From Crossaster papposus (lineage: Eukaryota; Echinodermata; Asteroidea; Velatida; Solasteridae): DNA of 64,000 nucleotides. Shown one piece after another: positions 42,301 to 54,300 of this stretch (position 1 is its first letter; each line of letters begins with the position of its first letter). Where the stretch lies: the NCBI GenBank assembly GCA_037893245.1, contig JBAIAA010000318.1, forward strand, positions 62,001 to 126,000. The letters are read 5' to 3'. The translations under genes and the position numbers were made by a program. The notes under the pieces were generated by a model that did no database searches, had not been told where the DNA came from, and was given only the letters and a program-made list of their open reading frames with translations.

Positions 42301-45300
42301 TGACCGTAAGATGTGACCACCGCTTTAGTTATAACTAATAAAGTAAATGAGACTTCAGTTCTCTTTTGAAGATGTCCATGGATGTTATTTGACGAAGTGT
42401 GGCAGGGGAGTTTATTCCAAATGTCAGGTGCTGCTTTGGCGAAGGCACGCTGACCATATAGGGGACAGTACGAACATGAAATCATTCAGACTTGTTGGCA
42501 ATAGGCATTGGCGACCCAGTACTACAGACTACTAAGTAGTATTCTGTAGTAAACGGTTCTTTAGCACAAAGTAATGTCTAGGGTGTTGGCGTTAATATAG
42601 GTTTTGACACAACAGAAATTAGCGAGTGTATAGAGAGGACAAAATCTGTGCTATTGTTCAAATTGTCATTGCAGTTGCTTCATGTACTTAGAGTTAACAT
42701 TTTGACTTCTGACTAGCACCCTCGAACAAAGATACTGACAATTTTGAAGACCGCCAACATAGGGCAAGATAGCTCAGTTGGTAGAGGGTCGGTCCTGTAT
42801 TTCGAATGTCGCAGATTCGAGTCCCGTCTTGCTAATTTTTGGGTTCACTTTGACATTTATGCAAATTTGCCCAGTCAGTTTCCCTTGTGTTTTTTTTGTG
42901 TATTATAAGATAAAAAGTTGTATCCTCATTGAGTGATCCCCACAATGTCGCTTCCCAAGTTGTATCGTAAAATTGGGCGTGATCCCTGGCCACACGACAT
43001 TCTGGTGTTTATGACTTCTTCTGACTAGCGCCCTCGAACAAAGTTACTGACAATTTGGGAGACCGGCTCCAACATAGGGCAAGATAGCTCAGTTGGTAGA
43101 GCGCCGGTCCGTTATTTCGTAGGTCGCAGGTTGAAGTCCCGCCTTGCCAATTTCTTTGTTTACTTTAAAAATTGTAACCGGCTCTACAGAAAGGTGTCTT
43201 AAGTCGCGAAGAAATTGAGTTACTGTATATACATGGTAAGAAAGCCCACAACGTAAGCTTTCATTTAGTATATAATAGAGATCCATAGCCCCTCCCATTT
43301 TGGAGACACGAGGTGTTTACTTATTGATTACTTTTTCAAAGTTCAAACTACACAACTGAGAAAACAGGCTTTGAAATAGCCGGCTCTGCTGTACTACAAC
43401 AGAACGATGCACACAAAATGGTCATTTTTTTCAACTTTATATTCATCAAAATCAACATTTTCTTTTAATGAAACCTTAAACTGTATAGGTATTAAAGATT
43501 TCATTCTTGACAAAAAACACAAATAAATTACACATTTTGATGAAATGTTTACCCTCTCAACGTTGAGCGGGCCATTACATGATAGTGCATAGCGCAACTT
43601 AAGACCCCTTTTTGTAGAGCCGGTCACAATTACAGTTAACATTCCACACTGCTATCATTGGCCTACCTGCAGCTTTTTCCTTCAAATGGCATGGCCTGCA
43701 AAGAGCTCTGTGTTTACGAAAACAAGAAAAAGAAATATATAAAAAGAAAATTCATAATTACCTAAGACAGTTTACCCATTTCCATGGGTCAAGAGCCCGT
43801 CACAATGGCCAGTTTTAAACTTCGCAATTACAAAAATTATCCGTGTAACCTTATGTTTTGTGGTTACGGTTAACAGTTAAAGGTAGGATACTTCATTTGC
43901 AGATCAAAAATATTTACTACCGAATTATTAAGAAATATCAAACTCATTCGAAAGTAAATACTGATTCTAGGCATCCAGCAAAATGATTACGCTAGATATC
44001 CTGTAATTATTCCGAAAAATTGAATTTTATAAAGAAAGATTTGTGATCGCTGGACAGCTATCGCAAAAAAACAAAGATAACATAAGAATAACTGCTCGAC
44101 GCCGGTTTAAAACAAATGCTGTTTTTCTGGCTTTTTTTTGGCATCCATGAATGTAAAACCTCGGGCAGGTCAGTTAAACGATATTTACTATAAAATATAC
44201 TAATAAAACCCCATAAATCCACTCATTCATGATAATTTAAGCAATTACCAATGGTGTATCCTACCTTTAACTGTAACCGACGTTAAAAAAACCAAAGAAG
44301 TTTGTTTATATTCTTATTTGTTACCACGTGAACGGCAGAAGTTTTTCAAACATCGCTAATTTAAAACTGGGAATCGCAAACAAAAATGATATACATGCAT
44401 CCAGACTGGTCAACAAATTTCCTCTATACAACGCAGACAAACAAAGCTTTGTATTGTTTGGATTTATGTGTCTTCTTCGTGTACTATGCTCCAAAAATGG
44501 AAGGGTTGATGTTTAAAAATTAGATTAAGGTTAACTGAACCAGAAAAATGTAACCATTGAACCGTTTGAATGGTCAATTAACCTTGTGACGTGCGACCTT
44601 TTTTATTTTTACACAAACGCGCGTCCGTACTTTTTTTTAAAGTCGCTTGTATTTCGTGTAATACCCCCATGCTGTTCGGTTTTATGGCTTTATATGTCAA
44701 CACAGCCCTTTCCCACAGGCCAGACACCCAGAAATCAACTGGTGTTGTTGAATAAGGCAAGGCAACAATAGCATGGTTGATTGCTTGGGAAGGTCTGGCG
44801 GTAAAATCCACACCTCAAAGACCCTTTACATGTACGTACCCAATGTAATGGAATACTCGTGGGGCAGCCTTTGCTTTGCAAAAAGCTGGGTCACCGGTTC
44901 AACCAAGGTTCAAGCGACACTTACCATGTTATTTTAAACACAGGATGAAATCGTAATTGTTTTTTGCGGCGAAGCGACTTTTAAAAAAAGTTTTGCGGCA
45001 CGTCGCAGGGTTAAGGTAGGATACACCATTTTGCAGATATCGACAAATTTTTACTACCAAAGTCGCGAAGCGACTTTCAAAAAAGGTTCGGCGGCACGTC
45101 GCAGGGTTAACCGTGTAACCATTTAACCGCTGCAGTTTTTCTTTTTAAAGGATGATAAAAACAGCCTTAAAATGTGTATACCTTCCTCGATTCTTGATGA
45201 AGCCAGTATCAGCCAGGACAGCATTGCATAACTCACAGCGAAAGCATTCAGCATGCCAGTTGTTATTCATCGCCTTGATCACTCGACCAATCACAAACTC

Positions 45301-48300
45301 CCCTAGATTCATCGGAGGTGAACGAGAGGTGAGAAAATTATAAAGTGGACACAAGGCAAACACAAAAATCATTAAAATACCCGTTTTACGAGTTAAAGGT
45401 AGGATACACCATTTGCAGATATTGAAAATGTTTTCTACCAAATTATTACCCAGTTCGCGCTGGAGGACGTATATACACGCAAAGTTTTCCCCAGATTCAA
45501 AACGGATGACGCATTAACACGTCACGAGCAAGGCCGTAAATGTCTGTCAGCAGCGAGCAAGGCCGGAAATGTCTGTCAGCAGCGAGCAAGGCCGGAAATG
45601 TCTGTCTGTCTGTCAGCAGCGAGCAAGGCCGGAAATGCATGCATGTGCTTCCCTGTACCATAGGCTTGAACCCGCTTCGGATCGAGTTAAAAATGATCCC
45701 GCGCCTCGGCTCGGTGATGTTAAAATAATCCTGGCGCGAACTGGTTAAAAATACCTGTTTCACAATACACCATTTGCACATTATCGAAAATGTTTACCAC
45801 CTAATTATTAAGAAATAACTTACTTATTTGAAAGTGAATAATGATTATAGGCATCCAGCAAAATGATTGCGCTAGATATTCTGTAATTGTTTCGAGAATT
45901 TGTTTTAAGCTAATTTAAAGATGAGAATCGCAAACAAAACTGATGTATCCAGACAGGTAAACAAAACAATGCTGACGAATAAAACAAGGCTGACGAACAA
46001 AAAAATGCCGACGAACAAAACAATGCCGGCAAACAAAACAATGCCGGCGAACAAAACAATGCCGGCGAACAAAACAATGCCGACGAACAAAACAATGCCG
46101 ACGAACAAAACAATGCCGACGAACAAAACAATGCCGACGAACAAAACAATGCCGACGAACAAAACAATGCCGACGAACAAAACAATGCCGACGAACAAAA
46201 CAATGCCGACGAACAAAACAATGCCGACGAACAAAACAATGCCGACGAACAAAACAATGCCGACGAACAAAACAATGCCGACGAACAAAACAATGCCGAC
46301 GAACAAAACAATGCCGACGAACAAAACAATGCCGACGAACAAAACAATGCCGACGAACAAAACAATGCCGACGAACAAAACAATGCCGACGAACAAAACA
46401 ATGCCGACGAACAAAACAATGCCGACGAACAAAACAATGCCGACGAACAAAACAATGCCGACGAACAAAACAATGCCGACGAACAAAACAATGCCGACGA
46501 ACAAAACAATGCCGACGAACAAAACAATGCCGACGAACAAAACAATGCCGACGAACAAAACAATGCCGACGAACAAAACAATGCCGACGAACAAAACAAT
46601 GCCGACGAACAAAACAATGCCGACGAACAAAACAATGCCGACGAACAAAACAATGCCGACGAACAAAACAATGCCGACGAACAAAACAATGCCGACGAAC
46701 AAAACAATGCCGACGAACAAAACAATGCCGACGAACAAAACAATGCCGACGAACAAAACAATGCCGACGAACAAAACAATTCTGACGAACAAACTTTTTG
46801 ATTCATGTCTTCTTTGTGTACTATGCTTCAAAAATAGAATGAATCGATTTTTAAAAATTTGATTCCGGTTAATCGAGCCGGAAAAATGTAACCGTGTAAC
46901 CGTGTAATCGTTTGAACGGTCGGTTAACCGTGTAACCGCTGCAGGCTTACTACGCCTATTGTCAGCCTGCTCACACGTAGTTATAATGGACGACGGCCTA
47001 TCATCATCATCATATCGGTTACTTTATTTTATACTGGACTCGAGGATTAATCACATCAGTAGAACCCACTCCAGAGCTCTGGCTCGGTCCAGTGTTGGCA
47101 GTTCTCACACCTACTCTCCAAGTGTCACGATCCAAGGGGTCTATGGCGGAAAGGTTCCACACATTTAGTGACCCTATCCTGAACATCCTTCGTTGAAGGC
47201 GAGTAACTGCCATTGTACAAATATTGTGTACGAATATTGAAGCAGATATTATTGTTTTACGACTGTATGTTCTTACTAACGTCAACCTGTGTCGATTACG
47301 CCAACCGTAACACTTTTAGCTTTGATTGAATTAAATCAAGTTATCAATCAAGTTAAAGGTACATGTAGTATACACCATTTGCAGATATCAAAAATATTTA
47401 CTACCGAATTATTAAAAAATATCTTACTCATTTGAAAGTACATAATGATTCTATGCATCTAGCGAAATGATTGCGCTAGATATCCTGTAATAATTCCGAA
47501 AAATAGAATTGTATAAAGAAACATTCGCAATTGCCGGACGACGATCGCGAAAAAACAAAGATAACATTAACAGATTAACTGCTCCACGCCGGTTGAAAAC
47601 AAACGCTGTTTTTCGTGCTTTTCTCGGCATCCATGATTGTTAAACTTCGGAAAAGTCAGTTAAACGATATTTACTATAAAATACAACCCCCCAAATCCAC
47701 CCATTCATGATAATTCAAGCAATTACCAATGGTGTATCTACCGTACCTTTAACCAGGGTGCAGCGTAGCCTTGGTCAAGGCGAGTTCGTCGTTATCCGTC
47801 CGTCGTTATCCGTCCAGAAATACACTGTGCGCGCGCCCCGTATATGCTGCTAGCTTGCGCCCCGTGCAAAGATACAGCGTGAACAGCGACCTCTTACGGC
47901 CACTATTTATGCAAATCAACTGAAGCTACTTTTTCGCCTTGGATCATTGGGTTTTTAAAATCTTATGTTTTTCCTATATTTTGCGCCACATTTCTAGCGC
48001 ATGATCTTGTATGCGAATAAAGATAAGTATAGGCGGGGCTAAGATGTGAAGTGTCCAATCACAACGCGATTGAATCCCGACGTCATCAAATTTGATGCAG
48101 CATGACATTTAAGACAAAATGGCAGATATTCCGTCGTCTGTCGTCCGAAGATTTGTCGTGTTGTTTGAATTTTGCAGCGAAAATATTATCCCTCAAAGAT
48201 TTTAGACCCGAGCAGCGAAAGGCCATTAGAATCCTTTCTTCGTGGTCACGGTGTTTTTGTGAATTTGCCGACAGGTTATGGGAAATCCGTCATTATTCAG

Positions 48301-51300
48301 GCAGCCTGAGCCCCATTTTGCTCGGAGCTCGCACGTACGGCCAGGTACTCAGCGTCAGTTTTCAGCGTGTTCGGTCAGTTTCTTATCGCTGCATAATCGG
48401 CATTAACCCAGGCATGTTGGTCTGTGCGTTATCGCCACATTGTATGGTCCAAGCATGGTCCAACGCTGTGGGGAGGGGGCATGTTTACGGCTGCAGAACC
48501 AACCTTCAAAGTGATCGCAATATCGTAATTTAAACAGGGACAAGTGTCTTATATCTTTAATAACTCCTCAGATTATTATCTTGGCAAAATTCAGCCGGCA
48601 AGGCATTTAATTATCAGAGTTCCGCGTTTTACCGAGCCACGATTTTTAGATTAGCTGGATGCGTGCGATATAATGTAGGGCCGAGTTCGACACGTTTCAA
48701 TAGAGTCGCGGCCTTCTCCATAGTCACCGCGGTTGAAAACTCAAAACTAAGCAGCTAAACACAACTAGTTTTGACCATAACATTGTCAACATTCAAGAAA
48801 ATACCCAGCAAAACGAGCGAAAATAACTGCGACCCTCACCAATCAAGCAAGACAGTTCAAATCTTCATGTGTAATTCCTACAAGCCTTTGTAAAAATCAC
48901 TAAACTTTCTCCGATAAAATAATTATGTCAACGATGGCGGTGTTTGTAAACACTTGAGAGCCAGCTAATATCAGGCCTCAACCTCTACAGCGGCCACCAG
49001 CGGCCATTGCCGCAATGCCCCAGCGAATTGCCGTAAAGCCCCTTAAAAAAACCACGTACCTTACGGCCACTTGGCCGTCGTGCCCCTTTTCATTGATTCT
49101 ATTATATTATGTAGTCGAAAGTGTTATTAAAAATATTGTTAACGTTGTGACCTATTACGAAGATCAAATTGTTTCGACGTACGTAGCGAACGCTCTCCCG
49201 CACACTAGTTTTCATAAATGCTGCTTGCGCCATGCATCGCGCAAGTACTTGCAGAGGAGAACGTGGCATGGCAACCATATCAAACGTAGTTGAGTTTTTC
49301 ACTACTAAAAACACGGTACCAGACTTCTCATGTATAGACTGGCCAAAAATAATTTGCGATTAACGCCAAACAATATGGGGGACCAAGTCTGCGCAGGCGC
49401 GGCGTGCAAAGCTCGTCGTACCAAACAACATAGGGCACTAGCAGAGCGTCCTCTGTTGTTCGGTGCGACGAGCTGTGCACGTCTGCGCAGACTTGTTCCG
49501 CCATGCTGTTTTGCGTTGATTGCTAATACTTTTTATTTATTTTTTACGCAGATTTAGAGACAAATTACACCAGACGGAACCACGGAAAAGTCCTAATTAT
49601 GGCGAAATATCGATGCGCTATAATAAATGAACCTGCATGCTGAGTTTGAGACCGAATGATTCCATGAAATCCCTTTTTTTTTTGCACTGATGGACGCGGG
49701 GCCGGCCGGCCGGCCATAGACTGGGCTAGGCATAAACATGCACGTTTACATAGGCAAATGATTTGGCGTTTAGTGGGACGCGTTTTAAATTTTCATAATC
49801 ATAATATTAATGTTTACATGTTTTTTTGTTATTTGGGGGGGTCGTTTTAAATTGTTATAATCATATTTATTTCTAAGAATATATTTTTTAAAGAATTTTA
49901 TAATGAACTTCAAGGTTGAATTTTCTGAAACAGCGGATTTTGTTGAGCCTTGAGGTTTTTTTTTTTTTGGGGGGGGGGGGGAGTTGGGGTGGTGCTGATC
50001 TGGAGATGAACAAATAACAGTTTGACAATGGCCTTGGTGCCCTTTAAGTTGGCCTTGGTGCCCCTTTCTTTTTTGGAGCCTTTGAGGCCAAGTGGCCTTG
50101 ACCCTCTGAAGCTTAAGGTTGAGGCCTACATGTATGTATACGCTTATAATTATGTTATTAAATCAAATAAAGAGGGCCTAATATTTCGATCTTAACAAGA
50201 TCTTCTTCAGAGACAAAATGGGTGTGTACACGAAACAAACATATAAAAGAGACAAGCATGATGCACAGCATGATGCACAGGTTTGGAAGAAGAAACCCAA
50301 AAGAGGAATTCTAGATAGAGTGGAAGGGGATAATCTACGAAAGGAGGATTATAGGCCAAGGGAATAGATGAGGTCAGAGTGGGTAGAATCAAATACAGAC
50401 CAAGGGGGTAAAGGGGGTTGCAAACCTGGGTGGGAAACCAACACAGAAGAGGTGAAACCACAAGAAAAGGGTGCAGGGTTAAGATCAAAGAGATTAACTG
50501 ACAAAGGGGTGTGACTGGGGGTAATAAAGGGGGGGGGGTGTTGTGAGGAAAAAGAGTGGGCAACACTCCTTTTAGTAATGGTACAAAAGAAAATTGACAG
50601 GAGAAACCAGAGGAGTGAGCGAAACAAAATCCAAAGAAAATGTTATTCAAGACAAGCTGGTCAGTCTCTTTATAATTGATCATTCACTGAAGTTGGGAAA
50701 CAGCATGATGTCCCCCATTATGTTCCTAACCTGTTGTGATGCAATTAATTTTGGTACTTGTATGGTACATATCACAACCAGACTAGACATTTTTTCTATG
50801 CATGTTTCAGTACAACCATAGAGAATAGTTTAGTGAGCTACAATACGTTGTACATACGTGTATATTTTTTAGAATTAAAAAAATTACAGTAATTTAACAA
50901 ACCTTAACATTGTATTGGATAAAATATCTGTTAAAAAGTTAATAAGTAAAGATTTTGGCAACACAAACAAATATTCAAACTTGGATTGCTAAAATGTAAA
51001 CATACATGTACATAAATTTAAACCAAACTTCAATTTTAATCGCTGCCAAGGGAGCGACTTTGCAACATCCCCTTTTGGTTGTGCCTCCTGCCTGAACAAA
51101 AATCCTGGACCTGTGCTTGATATGGATGTGATTGTGTAGATGACGTCAACTAATTGTGTATTTGGACTATCTGTTGGTGGTGAAACTGTGTGCCAAGCCG
51201 TTTAAAGTAGATCAAATTTTATACCAAAAGTGTATTGTTTTAAGAAAAACGTCTACAAACCCTGAGAAAAGAAGTCTAAAAAATATGGGGAAAAAAAAGG

Positions 51301-54300
51301 GGGGGGGTGGGTTGGTTGGGACAAAAACCAAAATATTTACGAAAACAAGAGCTGTTTCGGCAGAGTTGCTAATAATAATAGGCTGCTGATTTCTTTCAAA
51401 CGGAAAAAAATGACCGGAAAAAATTGACCGGCTGGAGCACCAGCCCATGACAACAATACGTATTGTGGCATATGAAGCACGAAATGTGGCAGAAAAAAAA
51501 CACCCTCTTTTGTGTTGACCATTGTGTTCCCGGAATCTCAGGAATTCTTTTTAGGTTTCAAGGGGGGATGGGTTAGGTTACAATAGTGTTGAGTGCGTAT
51601 AAAGTATAGGGATAAGAGGGGGTACCCCTCTGCCACATATCGTGCTGGGTATATATTGTGGACTTCTTTATACGTGTTTGTGGGTGTGGGCAGAAGGTGC
51701 ATAATTTGTAGAGAACACTCTATCCAATTCCCGTATACTGAGCTTTATATGGTTAACACGCCAGACTTTATAGTTGACCCGACTTTTTGGCAAGTTAAAA
51801 ACCTCAACGCTTGATTTTTGACATAACGCCACCTGTGTGCATAATGAAGTTAAGGGTGGTGGTACTGGCGCTACTTTTTGCAGGCTTCATGTTTTTTGTG
51901 TACCAGCAAATTGGTGATCGTACCGACTGGGCAATAAAACTTCTCTTGATATATGGAACCTCCACTGGCAATGTTCGAGCGGAACATTTGATACGTACAA
52001 ATCAAACCAATGCGACTTCTAGTCAACGGCCACGATTAAACCCGAAGTACCACAAGCACTGGGATGTCAACTGCTCGGAGATATTTGCCGGGAATGAGGC
52101 GGTCATCGCAAGCATGGGCAAAGAAATACGACAGGAGCAAAAGAAGGGATCCCTGATGCCTTTAGATAGCACCGTAATGACGTGGACGGAAGACTGCGCG
52201 TTATACAAGAAATACAGAGGGTATCCTATGCGTCCTTACTCAAAGGAAGAGGCAAGTTTCCCACTTGCTTATATCCTTGTCATTCACAAGGAATCTGCCC
52301 AAGTGGAGACACTACTGAGGGCAATTTACCAGCCGCAGAATATCTACTGTCTTCACCCGGATTCCAAATCGCCCAGAGAGTTTCTGCAAGCAATGGTCGG
52401 TCTCGCAAAATGCTTTGACAATGTCTTCATAGCTTCGAAAGTGGAAGACGTCGTGTACCCTGGGTCCACGCTGCTGTTGTCCAACATCAACTGCATGAAG
52501 GATCTGACTGGACAGCCAGCGTCTGGTTACCTGTGGCGGTACGTAATGAACCTATGCGGACAAGACTTTCCGTTGAAGACCAACCTAGAGATTGTCCGAC
52601 AGTTAAAGGCCTACAACGGCCACAATGGTATCACTTCCTATGTACCAGACTGGAAAAAGAGAATGAGAACGCAGTTTAAAGTCTTCGAGCGAAACGAAGC
52701 CGTCGTCCGAACTAAGAGCAAAAACAGTCCTGCACCCCACGGACTGAAGGTTTACACCGGTTGGAATTACTACGCAGTCACAAGGGACTTTGTTGACCAC
52801 ATCTTAAGGGACCCAGTCTCCAGGGACTTGCTGAATTGGACAAAGAATACATACATGCCAGATGAGACCTACTGGGCTACTCTGCAACGAGCACCGGGCA
52901 TTCCTGGAGGTATACCAAATGCAAGCGAACAAACCGAACAAAACATCCGTTATGGCAATTGGTACCCGAGTAGGTCGCATACATGTCGTGGCCGCTACGT
53001 GCGTTGGCTCTGCATCTTCACAATTGCAGATCTACAGTATGTCCAGAAACAACCGCATCTGTTTGCCAATAAGTTCTACTATCAGGACGACCCGTTGAGC
53101 TTGCAGTGTCTCGAGACGTCACTAGACTTGAGAGTTCGTCACTCTGAAGAGTCAACAAAGTTAGCTGGGTTTCCCCATCCAGTATCTTGATTGATCCCAT
53201 CTCTGCAGAACCAAGAATACCATCGCTAGGGAATCTAAACATGACTGCTGAAGGTGATGTCCAATACAAGTACAAATATAAAATGCATAAATAACTGAAA
53301 ATGTCTAAAAACACATTAAAACAAGTTTCACTTATTTTAAACTCTTAGATTTTTTTGGCCATCTTGTACAATGTACATGTAGAGTAGCAAGAACTTAATG
53401 TATTGTGTGGAGTTTTTCTACCCTAAAGTTGCCTTATTCTCGGCAGAATGGTGGCTTTTCCTAGCTGTTATCATTCAGCATACTGTATTACCATTTCTTG
53501 TTTTCTTTTTGAAGAAAACAGTAAACAATAGCCAATATTAAGGCAAACATCACAATTGGATCAACTTTTTTACAATTTATAATGTATACATGTACATGTA
53601 GTAACCTTTTATACTTGAATTTATTTCAACAGTAGTCAGTATGATTCGTATTTTAAAATTTCTCTTTGTGAACTATTAAGTACCATTCAGACATTTTACA
53701 TTGAATGTGTCAAGTAACATTTTGTTCTGTAAATGCACGCACTTTAAACTTGTGTAAATCTTTCAGTTTTGTTAATTAGCGTATTGTTTTGTAGCTGATA
53801 GACCTACCAAACTTTAGAATGAACACAGTTTTCTGAAACATTTCCACCTCATTGGTTACATGTATTTCTGTCACATGACTGAGAATGATTATACATGTAC
53901 TTATGGCTACACATATGGGTCATTCCATGAAGTTGGATAACAAAGTGTGACAAAGAAGCTGAAATTTCAAAATCATTTATTTATTAAATGCTTTTCAAAT
54001 TTGGATAGACTATTAACCATATTTCACTGAACTAATAATATTTTTCAAATAACCCTGACACGCGAAGAAATATACATCCTCGTTTATCATGCATCATGTG
54101 GCAGGTTGTGGATGTAACCTCCGGAAACCATACAGAGTTTAGGTGACAGTTCCTCTAGGTAAAGAAATATTTTCAAGATACCGGTACATTTGTTACATTC
54201 TGAATGTTTGCAAGTACAGTATCCTTACAAAAATAATTTAAAAAGAAAGAAATGTTCTGCTACAACTAACTTTAAGGTGAGTGTCTTAAGGTATTCGGTA

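Noticed and set aside
43078-43150. Functional tRNA gene
   Set aside because: A and B boxes and a possible acceptor stem are present, but the same piece with the same 3' body and leader recurs (42,768, 35,560), so it is a SINE head.
45905-46862. Roughly 300-codon open frames with hexapeptide repeats on both strands
   Set aside because: They are translations of the 18-bp minisatellite; equal openness on both strands and flanks belonging to a dispersed repeat argue against a gene.
50207-50683. 158-codon minus-strand frame rich in Pro, Leu and Phe
   Set aside because: Begins in a dispersed repeat and follows a purine-rich tract; composition only, no domain.
51598-51604. TATAAAG upstream of the GCNT gene as a promoter
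   Set aside because: It lies within a dispersed repeat with a relative at 39,750-39,850, and the distance to the ATG gives no further support; cannot be told from chance.
51811-51843. In-frame extension of GCNT by 11 codons
   Set aside because: It would start at TTG; the ATG at 51,844 lies directly before the membrane anchor as in the family.
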